Source: Alphaproteobacteria bacterium (GTDB lineage Bacteria; Pseudomonadota; Alphaproteobacteria; Rickettsiales; UBA3002). Taken from it: 64,000 nucleotides of DNA. This document shows positions 1 to 10,124 of this stretch, in pieces. The position numbers and the translations under genes were made by a program. The notes below the pieces were generated by a model. It was not told where the DNA came from, made no database searches, and saw nothing but the letters and a program-made list of their open reading frames with translations. The DNA lies in the NCBI GenBank assembly GCA_017302575.1, contig JAFLDD010000001.1:1739409-1803408 (forward strand). Reading direction: 5' to 3'. Position 1 is the stretch's first letter. Every line of letters starts with the position of its first letter.

Positions 1-1023
1 GTGACGTCGGGCCTGCTGGCGTTACAATTACAAACATTGGGACTTAAGGCGCGCGCATGGGCAGGCTGGCAATTGCCACTCACCAGCGACACGATGTATT
101 CTAAAGCACGTATTGAGCATATCGACGTGAAGCAGGTGAACGCTTCACTTGCCAAGGGCGAAATTGCCGTAGTCGCAGGCTTCCAAGGCATCACCAGCGA
201 AGGCCGCATCAGCACCTTGGGTCGCGGTGGTTCGGATACGTCGGCGGTGGCGATTGCTGCAGCATTTGGTGCAGAGCGCTGCGATATTTATACGGATGTG
301 GACGGTGTCTATACCTGTGATCCACGCATCGTGAAGAAAGCGAAAAAGCTTACCCGCGTGAGCTACGAGGAGATGCTGGAGATGGCATCGCTTGGCAGCA
401 AAGTGCTGCAAACGCGCTCGGTGGAATTGGCAATGAATTATGGCGTTAAGGTGCAGGTGCTCTCAACGTTTGATGATAAAAATGCGTCCGATATCCCAGG
501 GACGTTATTGGTGGATGAGGAGGAACTCGTGGAACAACAACGTGTGACGGGCATTGCCTATAGTCGCGACGAGGCGCGTATCACGCTGACGAACGTGGAA
601 AACAAACCTGGTGTTTCGGCAGGTATTTTTGGCCCACTCGCTGACCAAGGCATCAACGTGGATATGATTGTCCAGAACGTTACGGAAAAAGGTCAACAGA
701 CCGACGTGACCTTCACGGTAGGCAAAACTGATTTGGCACGTGCCACAGAGATTGTGAAGAATGGCAAGAACATGCCGAAGTTTGATTCGCTGCATTCCGA
801 TTCTGGTGTAGCCAAGGTTTCGGTCATCGGTGTGGGGATGCGTTCGCATGCGGGTATTGCGTCGGAAATGTTCCGCACGCTGGCCGATAAAAACATCAAC
901 ATCATCGTGATTTCGACATCAGAAATTAAAATCTCGGTACTGATTGCCGAAGAATATCTGGAGCTCGCACTTCGCGCTCTGCATACGGTGTATGGCTTGG
1001 ATGCAACCGAGGAGCGCGGCTAA
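1..1023 (+). CDS. lysC: Aspartate kinase, 5' end outside window
   Basis: Aspartate kinase phosphorylates aspartate in the first step of lysine, threonine, methionine and diaminopimelate synthesis. The window holds the last 340 residues; the family is usually about 400, so the ATP-binding N-terminus lies upstream and the first codon here is not a real start. Visible are the kinase-domain motif VTSGLLALQL at the edge, the GRGGSDTSAVA segment and DVDGVYTCDPR. These are followed by two ACT domains (about residues 180-250 and 260-335), which in this family bind feedback inhibitors such as lysine or threonine. The stop overlaps the next start (TAATG), so translation is probably coupled. Identification is firm; which amino acid inhibits it cannot be read from the sequence. 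Confidence 0.97.
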   Translation: MTSGLLALQLQTLGLKARAWAGWQLPLTSDTMYSKARIEHIDVKQVNASLAKGEIAVVAGFQGITSEGRISTLGRGGSDTSAVAIAAAFGAERCDIYTDVDGVYTCDPRIVKKAKKLTRVSYEEMLEMASLGSKVLQTRSVELAMNYGVKVQVLSTFDDKNASDIPGTLLVDEEELVEQQRVTGIAYSRDEARITLTNVENKPGVSAGIFGPLADQGINVDMIVQNVTEKGQQTDVTFTVGKTDLARATEIVKNGKNMPKFDSLHSDSGVAKVSVIGVGMRSHAGIASEMFRTLADKNINIIVISTSEIKISVLIAEEYLELALRALHTVYGLDATEERG

Positions 1024-2033
1024 TGAGCAAAACCATTGCAGAACTTTCGATTCGCGGACGCGAACTACTCGGCACTGAGCACGCTATCATGGGCGGTGCA
1101 ATGAGCTGGGTGAGCGAACGTAATCTTGTTTCCGCCATTTCGAATGCAGGTGCATTTGGGGTGATTGCTGCATCATCCATGCCACCAGAATTGCTGGATA
1201 AAGAAATCAAAGCGACGCAGGCGCTTACCCAAAAGCCGTTCGGCGTGAACTTGATTTTGATGCACCCGCAGCTTGAGCAACTCATGGATGTGTGCATCGC
1301 GAATAAGGTGACGCATGTGGTGCTCGCTGGTGGTATTCCACGTGGACCTCACGTTGAGAAATTGAAAGCAGCTGGTATTAAAGTGATCGCCTTTACGCCG
1401 ACTCACGCGATTGGCAAAAAACTCGTGAAAATGGGTGTAGATGGCATCGTGATTGAAGGTAACGAAGCGGGCGGCCATATCGGCCCTGTGTCGACCTCGG
1501 TGCTGGCCCAAGAAATTCTGCCCGTGCTGCGCGAAGTTCCCGTATTTGTTGCAGGTGGCATTGGTCGCGGCGAGGCCATTGCTGCATACCTTGAAATGGG
1601 TGCTTCGGGTGTGCAACTTGGCACACGTTTTGTGTGCGCAAAAGAATGTATCGCGCATGAGAATTTTAAGAATGCGTTCATAAAAGCAAATGCGCGTGAT
1701 GCGATTCCTTCGGTGCAATATCACCCCGATTTTTCAGTCATTCCAGTGCGAGCTATCAATAATAAAGCTGCTGAAGAATTTACCCGCTTCCAAAAAGAAA
1801 CGGTGGAGAAGGTCTTTTCAGGACAGATGGATAAAGAGGCAGGACAGTTAGCGATTGAGCATTTCTGGGCAGGCGCGTTGCGCAAGGCTGTGATTGATGG
1901 TGACGTAGAGCGTGGCTCGCTTATGGCGGGTCAGTCAGTGGGTATGGTGCAGTGCATTCAGCCAACGCAAGAAATCATTGACGAACTAGTGTCACAAGCG
2001 GCATTATATCTATCAAATAAGCGCGCCGCGTAA
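1023..2033 (+). CDS. Nitronate monooxygenase / FabK-like FMN enzyme
   Basis: This 336-residue TIM-barrel flavoprotein belongs to the 2-nitropropane dioxygenase family, which includes nitronate monooxygenases and the enoyl-ACP reductase FabK. The N-terminal IMGGAMSWVS segment matches the FMN-binding start of the family. EAGGHIG carries the conserved histidine (His152), and AGGIGRGEA and GVQLGTRFV are the phosphate-binding loops. The C-terminal part (GALRKAVIDGDVERGS, then MAGQSVGM) resembles FabK more than typical nitronate monooxygenases, so a role in fatty acid synthesis is a real alternative. The start codon overlaps the lysC stop. Family is certain; substrate is not. Confidence 0.85.
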   Translation: MSKTIAELSIRGRELLGTEHAIMGGAMSWVSERNLVSAISNAGAFGVIAASSMPPELLDKEIKATQALTQKPFGVNLILMHPQLEQLMDVCIANKVTHVVLAGGIPRGPHVEKLKAAGIKVIAFTPTHAIGKKLVKMGVDGIVIEGNEAGGHIGPVSTSVLAQEILPVLREVPVFVAGGIGRGEAIAAYLEMGASGVQLGTRFVCAKECIAHENFKNAFIKANARDAIPSVQYHPDFSVIPVRAINNKAAEEFTRFQKETVEKVFSGQMDKEAGQLAIEHFWAGALRKAVIDGDVERGSLMAGQSVGMVQCIQPTQEIIDELVSQAALYLSNKRAA

Positions 2034-2040
2034 TTAAACT

Positions 2041-2053
2041 ATTGCAGTGCAAT
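2041..2053. repeat. 13-bp perfect palindrome upstream of ptsP
   Basis: ATTGCA-G-TGCAAT is a perfect inverted repeat in the 61-base gap between the flavoprotein gene and ptsP, about 30 bases before the ptsP ribosome site. It could be an operator or chance; no neighbouring promoter elements are convincing. Confidence 0.3.
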
Positions 2054-2094
2054 AAGAGCGCGCATTTCGTTGCAGCCGCACAGGAGGCTTTTGC

Positions 2095-4389
2095 TTGGCG
2101 AGTATTATTCCCATAGACGCTAGCGCGTCGGCGTTACAATCGCCCATCATACTACTGCGCAAAGTGCGTGATGTGATGACCGTGCCTGCTGCTTCTGCGC
2201 AAGAGAAGCTGGATGCGCTTACGCGTGTGATTGCTGAGGCAGTTCATTCCGAAGTCTGCTCGCTCTATCTCGCACGCCCAGGTGATGTGCTCGAACTTTT
2301 CGCAAGCCATGGATTGAAGCAGACCTCCGTTCACGTGACGCGTTTGCGCGTGGGTGAAGGGTTGGTGGGTGAAGTGGCCTCTACGGCGTTGGATTTGAAT
2401 CTGGCGGAACCGCAAAACCACCCCAAATTTGCCTATCGCCCTGAAACGGGTGAGGAGATGTATCACAGCTTTGTTGGCGTGCCATTGCTCTACTCACATA
2501 AGGTGATTGGAGTGCTGGTTATTCAGGGCAAAGTGTCGCGCCTATTTAGTGACGAGCTGGTTGAAATTTTGCACACGGTGGCGATGGTCACAGCAGAGCT
2601 TGTTATTGGTAGTAAAATTGTTGATCCGTTTGAAATTGCAGGACAGCAGCATCCATCACTCCAGTCGCAGCAATTATCGGGCGTGACGCTCTCTGGTGGT
2701 GTTGCGAAAGCACCGATCGTGCTGCACCGCCCTAAGATTGAAATTACCAAGCTGGTCAGCGATGCACCAGAGGAAGAAGAAAAGCGTTTCAACCATGCGC
2801 TCTTGTCGTTGCAGCAATCGGTGGATGCGCTGATTAGTTCCGCCGGCATCGAGGAAGGTTCAGCGCAGCAAGAAATCCTCGAGAGCTATCGCATGTTCTC
2901 GCAAGATCGTGGGTGGATTGAGCGTATCAGCGAGGCGATTCATACGGGGCTTACGGCAGAGGCTGCCGTGCGTAAAGTGCAGGAAGAAATGCATGCGCGT
3001 CTTAGCCAAATTTCCTCGGCCTATATTCAAGAGCGTGTCCATGATCTTGAAGATTTGTCGGAGCGGTTACTTTATCACCTTGCGGGCATGGAACCAACGG
3101 CTGCGCATACCGATTTGCCACCAGAATTCATTTTGGTTGCTGAATCACTCGGGCCTGCGGAGTTGCTCGAATATGATGCGAAGCGACTGAAGGGTATCAT
3201 TCTCTCTGAAGGTGCGGTGACGGCGCATGTTGCGATCATTGCGCGGATGATGGATGTGCCCATGGTGGGGCGTATTCATGGCGTGCTAAGCATGGTGCAA
3301 CCCAATGATTTAGCGGTGGTGCACGGTGACCATGGGCTTGTCTATATTCGTCCCCCTGAGGATGTTGAGCAAGCGATTGATGTCGATATACGTGCGCGTG
3401 CCGCGCAAAGTGCAGCCTATGCTGCCAAGCGCGATTTGCCTGCCGTTACCAAAGACGGGCTTGCCGTTTCGTTGAATTTGAATGTCGGTCTTTTTGTGGA
3501 CGCGTATCAGCTTGGCAGCCCTGATATCGATGGGGTTGGCTTATTCCGCACCGAGCTACCGTATCTCGCTAGTCGTGATTTACCAACCGTCGAAGACCAG
3601 CAAAAAATTTACCGCGATGCGTTTGATAAAGCCAAGGGTAAGCGCATTATTTTCCGTAGCTTTGATATTGGTGGTGATAAGCAAGTTCCCTACATACAGG
3701 TAGAAGACGAAGAAAACCCTGCCATGGGTTGGCGTGCGACGCGTATCGGTCTTGATCGTCCTGTCATTCTGCGCCAGCAATTTCGTGCACTGATTCGTGC
3801 GGCGGCAGGTGAAAAGCTGCATTTGATGTTCCCGTTTATCTCAACCTTCATGGAGTTTGACGCGACTAAAGCGCTGCTCATGAAGGAGATTGAACGCGCG
3901 AAGGACGAGGGGATTGCCCCACCTGCGGAGATTAAGTTGGGTAGCATGATTGAGGTCCCGTCCATTCTATTTCAACTGCCTGAGTTGATGTCGCGGGTGG
4001 ATTTTGTTTCGATTGGATCAAGCGATTTACTGCAATTCTTGTTTGCATGCGACCGTGGCTCACCGCGCGTTGCTGGGCGTTATGACCCACTCATGATTGG
4101 GGTGGTGCGTTTGCTTAAATCCATTACCGAGGAAGCACGTAAGCATGATATAGAAGTCGGCTTCTGCGGTGATTTGGCGGCGCGACCAATAGACGCCATG
4201 CTGCTGATTGCCTGCGGCATTACCTCACTTTCCATGCCGCCCTCAGCCGTTGGCCCTATGAAGGAGATGATACGCTCGCTGGATGTAGCAAAGCTACGCG
4301 AGTTTATTGACTATATTATCACTGAACCATTGCATAGCCTGCGCCCTCAGCTTGAGCGGTTTGCTAGGGATCACGGGGTCGCAATTTAG
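2095..4389 (+). CDS. ptsP: PTS enzyme I, nitrogen type (EI-Ntr)
   Basis: PtsP takes phosphate from phosphoenolpyruvate and starts the regulatory nitrogen phosphotransferase chain (EI-Ntr, NPr, EIIA-Ntr) in the cytoplasm. The 764-residue protein has an N-terminal GAF domain (about 25-165), which separates it from sugar-type EI. The phosphohistidine domain follows, with GAVTAHVAIIAR and active His378, then the PEP-binding TIM barrel with VGLFRTELPY, FRSFDIGGDK and catalytic Cys691 in GFCGDLAARP. The start is TTG, chosen because a perfect AGGAGG lies seven bases upstream and the GAF domain begins soon after; no ATG fits as well. Its partners NPr and EIIA-Ntr are not in the window. It follows lysC as in many alphaproteobacteria. 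Confidence 0.95.
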   Translation: MASIIPIDASASALQSPIILLRKVRDVMTVPAASAQEKLDALTRVIAEAVHSEVCSLYLARPGDVLELFASHGLKQTSVHVTRLRVGEGLVGEVASTALDLNLAEPQNHPKFAYRPETGEEMYHSFVGVPLLYSHKVIGVLVIQGKVSRLFSDELVEILHTVAMVTAELVIGSKIVDPFEIAGQQHPSLQSQQLSGVTLSGGVAKAPIVLHRPKIEITKLVSDAPEEEEKRFNHALLSLQQSVDALISSAGIEEGSAQQEILESYRMFSQDRGWIERISEAIHTGLTAEAAVRKVQEEMHARLSQISSAYIQERVHDLEDLSERLLYHLAGMEPTAAHTDLPPEFILVAESLGPAELLEYDAKRLKGIILSEGAVTAHVAIIARMMDVPMVGRIHGVLSMVQPNDLAVVHGDHGLVYIRPPEDVEQAIDVDIRARAAQSAAYAAKRDLPAVTKDGLAVSLNLNVGLFVDAYQLGSPDIDGVGLFRTELPYLASRDLPTVEDQQKIYRDAFDKAKGKRIIFRSFDIGGDKQVPYIQVEDEENPAMGWRATRIGLDRPVILRQQFRALIRAAAGEKLHLMFPFISTFMEFDATKALLMKEIERAKDEGIAPPAEIKLGSMIEVPSILFQLPELMSRVDFVSIGSSDLLQFLFACDRGSPRVAGRYDPLMIGVVRLLKSITEEARKHDIEVGFCGDLAARPIDAMLLIACGITSLSMPPSAVGPMKEMIRSLDVAKLREFIDYIITEPLHSLRPQLERFARDHGVAI

Positions 4390-4449
4390 GCGCCACGTAG
4401 CATATCCATTCTCATTGCACGCTAGATGGAGTTGCATTAGATAGATTCC

Positions 4450-5184
4450 ATGAATCAAGCAACCCAACTTATACGCCTGCCAGAATCGATGGAGCTGGAT
4501 GATATCGGCCCATATTTCCGCAGCTTGCGCGAGCATTACAGGCTGAGCGAGCAGGACGTTTCGGCGCGCCTGCATATTCGGGTGAAATATATTCAGGCGA
4601 TTGAGACCAGCGATATGAGCCAGTTGCCTGGTAAGGTCTATGCGCGCGGCTATGTCTCGACCTATGCAGAGTTTCTGGGCATTGACCCTGATAATGCGGT
4701 GGAACGCTTTTTGGGAACTGAGACCAAAGAAAAAGTTGAGGAATATTTCATTCCAGAGCCTGCCCGTTTAGGTGTGCGGCTTAATCACAAACTGCGCTTT
4801 GCGGTACTGGTGTGCATTGTCGTGGCGTTGCTCTATGCGTTGCTGGGCATGTCAGGTGGCAGCGATGAGGAATCAAGTGTTGTGCCTGTACCTGAGTCGT
4901 TGGTTGAAAGCTCGCGAAGCATGGTAATGCCCGTTGGTCGCGCCTTGCGTTGTGCGCAGGGCTCAAGGCTTGTTGCGTGCATGCAGTCTGCTGTTCAAGC
5001 GGCTGATGGGCATCCTATGCAACATCCCGATATTTTCACTAAGCCTGTGAAATGGGGTGAAAGCCGCGTACAGGAAGTGAAAAAAGTAGAAGAAAAGAAA
5101 AGCGAAGCGCCCAAAAAGAAAATCAAAAAAGACGCGATAAAGAAAATATCGGACGAAGATTCCATCCTGCCATGGTTGCGCTAA
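4450..5184 (+). CDS. rodZ: RodZ-like helix-turn-helix membrane protein
   Basis: RodZ links the MreB cytoskeleton to the membrane in rod-shaped bacteria. This 244-residue protein has the N-terminal HTH_25 domain (about 18-90: [19 protein letters not shown], then [14 protein letters not shown] and [15 protein letters not shown]), a single membrane segment (about 117-135) and a short C-terminal part. The tail is rich in lysine and glutamate ([18 protein letters not shown]) and shows no recognisable beta-rich RodZ periplasmic domain. The gene order rodZ-ispG-hisS is conserved across proteobacteria and supports the name. The stop overlaps the preferred ispG start. It may be a shortened RodZ or a related HTH membrane protein. 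Confidence 0.75.
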   Translation: MNQATQLIRLPESMELDDIGPYFRSLREHYRLSEQDVSARLHIRVKYIQAIETSDMSQLPGKVYARGYVSTYAEFLGIDPDNAVERFLGTETKEKVEEYFIPEPARLGVRLNHKLRFAVLVCIVVALLYALLGMSGGSDEESSVVPVPESLVESSRSMVMPVGRALRCAQGSRLVACMQSAVQAADGHPMQHPDIFTKPVKWGESRVQEVKKVEEKKSEAPKKKIKKDAIKKISDEDSILPWLR

Positions 5185-6404
5185 TGACAAGCCGCCGCCA
5201 TTCCCTACAAACTATGATTGGTAATGTGACCATAGGTGGTAATGCGCCTGTGGTGGTGCAATCCATGACCAATACCGACACGGCGGATGTCGCGGCGACG
5301 GTTGCGCAGATACGCCAACTTGCCGAGACAGGTTCCGAGGTGGTGCGTATTACGGTGAATAATGAAGCGTCTGCGAAAGCGGTTCCCAGCATCTATGAAA
5401 AGTTATTGGCTGACGGACCTACCGCCCCACTGGTTGGGGACTTCCATTACAACGGCCACCGCTTGCTTGAGGCTTTTCCTGAGATGGCACAGGCCTTGGC
5501 GAAATATCGTATTAACCCTGGCAATGTCGGTTTCGGCGAGAAGCAAGACAAGCAGTTCGCCATGATGGTCGAGAAGGCCATTGAATATAAAAAACCGATT
5601 CGCATTGGCGTGAATTGGGGGTCGATGGATCAGGCATTAGCCACGCGGCTGATGGATGAAAATGCTGCATCCGCCAACCCGAAGAGTGCGGAAGAAGTCT
5701 ATCAAGAAGCACTGATTCAATCCGCGCTTGGCAGCGCCAAACTCGCAGAGAGTGTGGGCATGGCGCCCAATAACATTATTCTCTCTGCCAAGGTGAGCCG
5801 CGTGCAGGATTTAGTATCGGTTTACCGTGGGCTTGCGGCGCGCTGCAATTACCCGCTGCATTTGGGACTTACCGAAGCGGGCATGGGCAGCAAGGGTATT
5901 GTGGCATCTACCGCTGCATTGTCGATTTTGCTGCAAGAAGGCATCGGCGATACGATTCGTATTTCGCTGACACCGGAGCCCAATGGCGACCGCACACAAG
6001 AAGTGCGTGTCGCGCAGGAGATATTGCAGACGATGGGTCTGCGCAATTTTGTGCCGCTTGTGACTGCGTGCCCTGGTTGTGGGCGTACGACCAGCACCTA
6101 TTTTCAAGAATTGGCAGACGATATTCAGAAATATCTGCGCAACCGCATGCCGTATTGGGCGAAAGAATATGAAGGCGCCGAGACCATGAATGTGGCGGTG
6201 ATGGGCTGTATTGTGAATGGGCCTGGTGAAAGCAAGCATGCTAATATCGGTATTTCGCTACCGGGTACGGGTGAATCGCCTGTTGCGCCCGTGTTCGAGG
6301 ATGGTGTAAAAACCGTGACATTGCGCGGTGATGGCATCGCGGCAGAATTTAAAGAACGTGTAGAGGCGTATGTTGCACGCAGCTACCGAAAGAAGAGTGC
6401 ATGA
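5184..6404 (+). CDS. ispG: 4-hydroxy-3-methylbut-2-enyl-diphosphate synthase
   Basis: IspG (GcpE) is the iron-sulfur enzyme that reductively opens methylerythritol cyclodiphosphate to HMBPP in the non-mevalonate isoprenoid pathway. The N-terminal TIM barrel contains [12 protein letters not shown] and the C-terminal part carries the cluster cysteines in [10 protein letters not shown] and [12 protein letters not shown]. The ATG used here overlaps the previous stop (TAATG) and gives 406 residues. An ATG twelve bases upstream, inside the rodZ end, would add four residues. The stop overlaps the hisS start (ATGA). An intact pathway gene of this kind is expected in a free-living alphaproteobacterium. 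Confidence 0.96.
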   Translation: MTSRRHSLQTMIGNVTIGGNAPVVVQSMTNTDTADVAATVAQIRQLAETGSEVVRITVNNEASAKAVPSIYEKLLADGPTAPLVGDFHYNGHRLLEAFPEMAQALAKYRINPGNVGFGEKQDKQFAMMVEKAIEYKKPIRIGVNWGSMDQALATRLMDENAASANPKSAEEVYQEALIQSALGSAKLAESVGMAPNNIILSAKVSRVQDLVSVYRGLAARCNYPLHLGLTEAGMGSKGIVASTAALSILLQEGIGDTIRISLTPEPNGDRTQEVRVAQEILQTMGLRNFVPLVTACPGCGRTTSTYFQELADDIQKYLRNRMPYWAKEYEGAETMNVAVMGCIVNGPGESKHANIGISLPGTGESPVAPVFEDGVKTVTLRGDGIAAEFKERVEAYVARSYRKKSA

Positions 6405-7654
6405 GCGAGAAACTACAACCTGTTCGCGGAACCCATGATTTATTGCCTGCGGATTTTGCGCGGCACCAGCATGTGATCGAGACGGCGCAAAAAGTGGCGG
6501 CGCTTTATGGCTATGCGCGGATGGATACACCGATTTTTGAGTTCTCGGATGTGTTTCACCGCACGCTTGGCGACACGTCGGACGTGGTGACAAAAGAGAC
6601 CTATACATTTACCGACCGTGGTGGTGAAAGCCTCACCTTGCGTCCTGAGTTTACCGCAGCAATCGTGCGCAGTTTTATCTCCAACAATCTGCAGCAATTG
6701 CCTTCGCCCTTTAAGTGTTTTTATGCAGGGCCTGCCTTCCGTTACGAGCGCCCGCAAAAAGGTCGCCAGCGCCAATTCCACCAGATTGGTTGTGAGCTGC
6801 TCGGCAGCAATGAGCCCCTGAGCGACGTGGAAATGATTGCTTTGGCGGCACACACACTGCGTGTGCTGGGTTTGTTTGATTCCGTCACACTCGAATTAAA
6901 TTCGCTCGGTGATGCAGCGTCACGAGCGGCGTATCGCGATGCATTGGTGGAATATCTGTCGAAGTACAAAAACGATTTGTCGGACGATAGCAAAGCGCGC
7001 CTTGAGAAAAATCCACTGCGTATTCTGGATTCTAAGGACGAGGGCGATAAGAAAATCGTAGCCGGTGCACCGACACTCCATGCGCATTTCAATGATGCCT
7101 CCAAAGCGCATTTTGATGCAGTCCGTGCAGGTCTGGAAGCACTGGGAATTGCCTATAAAGTCAGCGAGAAATTGGTGCGTGGCCTCGATTATTACAGCCA
7201 CACAGTGTTTGAATTCACGACCGACAAGTTGGGTGCTCAAGGCACGGTGCTGGCGGGTGGTCGCTATAATGACCTCGTGAAAGTGATGGGTGGTAATGAC
7301 ACGGCGTGCATCGGTTTTGCAGCAGGCGTTGAACGCCTATCGGCATTGATTGAAAGCAGCTATAAAACGCCCCCAGTGCAACTGGTTGCGGTGGTGCCGA
7401 TGCAGGAATCGACCGAAGCGGAAGCGTGGAAACTGGCGCAGGCGCTGCGTGGCGAAGGACTCGCGGTGGATATTGCTTATAAAGGAAATACCAAGAAGCG
7501 TTTTGAGCGCGCAAGCAAGCTTGGTGCTGCTTATGCGGTGCTGATGGGTGAAGAAGAGCTTGCCAAAGGCGAAGTAATGGTGAAAAACCTCGCCGACGGG
7601 TCGCAGACCCCAGTGAAACAAGACCAATTGGTCGCATGGCTTAAGAGTCGTTAG
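6401..7654 (+). CDS. hisS: Histidine-tRNA ligase
   Basis: Histidyl-tRNA synthetase charges tRNA-His in the cytoplasm. The 417-residue class II enzyme shows the N-terminal [10 protein letters not shown], class II motif 2 in [16 protein letters not shown], the histidine-specific [15 protein letters not shown] and AGGRYNDLV segments, and motif 3 around [13 protein letters not shown]-terminal anticodon-binding domain follows from about residue 325. It overlaps ispG by four bases and ends one base before prfA, so the isoprenoid and translation genes look co-transcribed. Length and motifs are normal for the bacterial family. Confidence 0.97.
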   Translation: MSEKLQPVRGTHDLLPADFARHQHVIETAQKVAALYGYARMDTPIFEFSDVFHRTLGDTSDVVTKETYTFTDRGGESLTLRPEFTAAIVRSFISNNLQQLPSPFKCFYAGPAFRYERPQKGRQRQFHQIGCELLGSNEPLSDVEMIALAAHTLRVLGLFDSVTLELNSLGDAASRAAYRDALVEYLSKYKNDLSDDSKARLEKNPLRILDSKDEGDKKIVAGAPTLHAHFNDASKAHFDAVRAGLEALGIAYKVSEKLVRGLDYYSHTVFEFTTDKLGAQGTVLAGGRYNDLVKVMGGNDTACIGFAAGVERLSALIESSYKTPPVQLVAVVPMQESTEAEAWKLAQALRGEGLAVDIAYKGNTKKRFERASKLGAAYAVLMGEEELAKGEVMVKNLADGSQTPVKQDQLVAWLKSR

Positions 7655-7655
7655 C

Positions 7656-8723
7656 ATGAGCATGGATAAAAAACTCGACGGGTTGATTGCCCGCCATAAA
7701 GAATTGAGCGATTTGATTTCATCGCCCGATAAACTCAAGGGCGGGGAATTCGCGAAATATTCCAAGGAATATTCCGACCTGACGCCGATTGTGGAAACGG
7801 CGCTGTCGCTCAAAGCCGCGAATGCTGAGCTTGAGGACGTAAAGCAGCTGCTTAAAGACCCTGACATGAAAGAGATGGCCGAGGCCGATAAGCAGCAACT
7901 TGAAAAACTCATTCCCAAGCTTACGTCGGATCTGCAAATCGCGCTGCTGCCGAAAGACGAGGCCGATGCCAAGAACGCGATTTTGGAAGTACGTGCAGGT
8001 ACGGGTGGTGATGAGGCGGCATTGTTCGCGGCCGAGCTTTTCCGTATGTATCAGCGCTTTGCAGAGATTAATGGTTGGAAATTCGAAGTATTATCGCTCA
8101 GCGAAAACGCATTGGGTGGCTATAAGGACGCGAGTGCATCGATTATCGGTAAGAACGTGTTCGAGAAGTTGAAATTCGAGTCTGGCGTACATCGCGTACA
8201 GCGCGTTCCAACCACTGAAACTCAAGGCCGTGTCCATACGTCTGCGGCTACCGTTGCGGTGCTGCCAGAGGCAGAGGAAGTTGATATTCAAATCAATGAA
8301 AACGACCTGCGTATCGACGTGTTCCGCTCGTCGGGTCCTGGTGGTCAGTCGGTGAACACGACCGACTCGGCGGTGCGTATCGTGCATATCCCAACGGGTG
8401 TGACGGTGCAGTGCCAGGACGAGAAATCGCAGCATAAGAACAAGGCGAAGGCGCTTAAAATTCTGCGTTCGCGTATCTATGAAGCTGAATACCAGAAGCG
8501 CGAGGCGGAGCGTTCCGCTAGCCGCAAGGGGCAAATCGGTTCGGGTGACCGTTCGGAGCGTATTCGCACCTACAACTTCCCGCAGGGCCGTGTGACGGAT
8601 CACCGCATCAACAAGACCGAGTATAATATCGACTTGGTGATGGATGGCTCAGGGCTCAAAGAGTTCTGCGATGCGTTAGTTTCAGAAGATCAGGCTGAAA
8701 AACTCGCATCCCTCAAAGACTAA
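7656..8723 (+). CDS. prfA: Peptide chain release factor 1
   Basis: RF1 recognises UAA and UAG and triggers peptide release. The 355-residue protein has the catalytic GGQ at residues 229-231 within [11 protein letters not shown]. The stop-codon reading tripeptide region reads VPTTETQG, where E. coli has VPATESQG, keeping the first Pro and last Thr of PxT. A second ATG two codons downstream is also possible as start. The stop overlaps the prmC start (TAATG). This is the usual pairing, because PrmC methylates the glutamine of the GGQ motif. Confidence 0.97.
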   Translation: MSMDKKLDGLIARHKELSDLISSPDKLKGGEFAKYSKEYSDLTPIVETALSLKAANAELEDVKQLLKDPDMKEMAEADKQQLEKLIPKLTSDLQIALLPKDEADAKNAILEVRAGTGGDEAALFAAELFRMYQRFAEINGWKFEVLSLSENALGGYKDASASIIGKNVFEKLKFESGVHRVQRVPTTETQGRVHTSAATVAVLPEAEEVDIQINENDLRIDVFRSSGPGGQSVNTTDSAVRIVHIPTGVTVQCQDEKSQHKNKAKALKILRSRIYEAEYQKREAERSASRKGQIGSGDRSERIRTYNFPQGRVTDHRINKTEYNIDLVMDGSGLKEFCDALVSEDQAEKLASLKD

Positions 8724-9586
8724 TGGTGACGCTCTGCGAGCATCTTAACGCGATAGCCCATCGATTGGTGTCTGTTGGTGTCGATACAGCGACGCTTGAT
8801 GCACGTGTACTGGTTGCCCATGCCCTAAAACTTCCGATTGAATCACTGGTAAGCGACGCGCATCGTGTGCTGAGTGCCGATGAAATCGAAGCGATTGAAA
8901 TGCTGGTGAAACGTCGCGAGCAACGCGAACCCGTGTCGCATATTGTTGCCGCGCGCGGGTTTTGGAAACATGATTTCATCGTGACGAAGGATGTGCTGAC
9001 CCCTCGACCCGATAGTGAAACCATGATCGAAGGTTTGTTAAAGTTACGTCCAGAAAAAAATGCACCGCTTACGATACTAGATTTAGGGACGGGTAGTGGT
9101 TGCTTGTTACTTTCGGCGCTTGATGAATATCCGAATGCCCAAGGTATAGGTGTCGATAAAAGTGAGGCAGCACTTGCAGTTGCACGCACTAATGCGGAAC
9201 GCTTGAAACTCAGTTCCAGAGCGGTTTTCACTAAGAGTGATTGGTGCGAATCTCTTGATAAGAATCTGCGTGCAGATGTGGTGTTGATGAACCCACCGTA
9301 CATTCCAACGCGTGATATTTTAGTGCTTGAAAAGGAAGTGCGCGAACACGAACCGCGTCTAGCGCTTGATGGTGGTCAAGATGGACTTGATGACTACCGA
9401 AAAATATTTTCACAATTATCGTTGTATCTTTCAAACCATCCGCTAATACTAATCGAAGTTGGTGTGAATCAAGCGAATGATGTCGCAGAAATTGGTCACA
9501 CGAACGGGATGAAGCTCCATAGTATTCTCCCCGATATAGCGGGTATAGACCGCATCGTGGTACTAGAGCTTCCAGACAATACGTAA
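8723..9586 (+). CDS. prmC: Release factor glutamine methyltransferase
   Basis: PrmC methylates the glutamine of the GGQ loop of RF1 and RF2 using S-adenosylmethionine. The protein has 287 residues with a helical N-terminal domain, the SAM-binding motif ILDLGTGSGCLLLSAL and the substrate-binding NPPY at residues 190-193. An upstream segment DVLTPRPDSET is typical of the family, although more often written TLVPRPETE. It directly overlaps prfA, which confirms the pairing. The DUF4167 gene starts 16 bases after its stop. Confidence 0.96.
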   Translation: MVTLCEHLNAIAHRLVSVGVDTATLDARVLVAHALKLPIESLVSDAHRVLSADEIEAIEMLVKRREQREPVSHIVAARGFWKHDFIVTKDVLTPRPDSETMIEGLLKLRPEKNAPLTILDLGTGSGCLLLSALDEYPNAQGIGVDKSEAALAVARTNAERLKLSSRAVFTKSDWCESLDKNLRADVVLMNPPYIPTRDILVLEKEVREHEPRLALDGGQDGLDDYRKIFSQLSLYLSNHPLILIEVGVNQANDVAEIGHTNGMKLHSILPDIAGIDRIVVLELPDNT

Positions 9587-9602
9587 CGACGCGAGGCATG
9601 GC

Positions 9603-10124
9603 ATGATGCGTAAAAATAATAATGGCGGTGGTATGAAACATCGTGGCGGTGGGCGTCGTCATCACGGTGGTGGAAACCGTGGTAATGGTGGTGGCAATCG
9701 TGGTGGTAATGACCACAACAACATCGCCCGTCAGAAGCACCATGCAATGCAGATGCGCGAAAAATACTTCAACATGGCGCGTGATGCGCAGTCCAATGGC
9801 GACCGTGTCGATATTGAGTATTATCTTCAACATGTTGACCATTATGTGCGCGTGTTGGCGGACATTGCTGTTATTGAGGCCGAGCGTTATGCTGAGCGCC
9901 AACAACATGCGCCACAACCTAGCGAAGCAACGGAAAATGCTCCCCAAGCGGAAGCAGAAGCGCAAGCTAGCCCAGCATCGGCTGCCGATTCAGGCAGCGA
10001 AGAGATGGATTTGCGTAACCAGCCACGCATGACGCGTGCGCCGCGCCAGCCTCAGCACGCAGCACCGCAAGCTACGAATGAGATTCCGCTTCCTGGTTCG
10101 ATTCTGACGGAAATACCTGTTTAG
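9603..10124 (+). CDS. DUF4167 protein with Gly/Asn/Arg-rich N-terminus
   Basis: This 173-residue protein matches the alphaproteobacterial DUF4167 family, which is commonly found beside prmC. The first 40 residues are low-complexity and rich in Gly, Asn, Arg and His (RGGGRRHHGGGNRG, NGGGNRGGNDHNN), like RGG-type RNA-binding tails. The conserved core (about 40-100) includes KHHAMQMREKYFNMARDA and EYYLQHVDHYVRVL, and the rest is an Ala/Pro/Gln/Glu-rich disordered tail. The function of the family is not established; a role in RNA or ribosome-related work is inference from composition and neighbours. The start could be this ATG or the one next to it. It ends back to back with the convergent DUF3108 gene. 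Confidence 0.85.
   Translation: MMRKNNNGGGMKHRGGGRRHHGGGNRGNGGGNRGGNDHNNIARQKHHAMQMREKYFNMARDAQSNGDRVDIEYYLQHVDHYVRVLADIAVIEAERYAERQQHAPQPSEATENAPQAEAEAQASPASAADSGSEEMDLRNQPRMTRAPRQPQHAAPQATNEIPLPGSILTEIPV

Noticed and set aside
9231-9965. Minus-strand frame rich in Thr and His over prmC and the DUF4167 gene
   Set aside because: The Thr/Val/Ile runs are the complement of the Gly/Asn/Arg-rich DUF4167 tail; no independent support.
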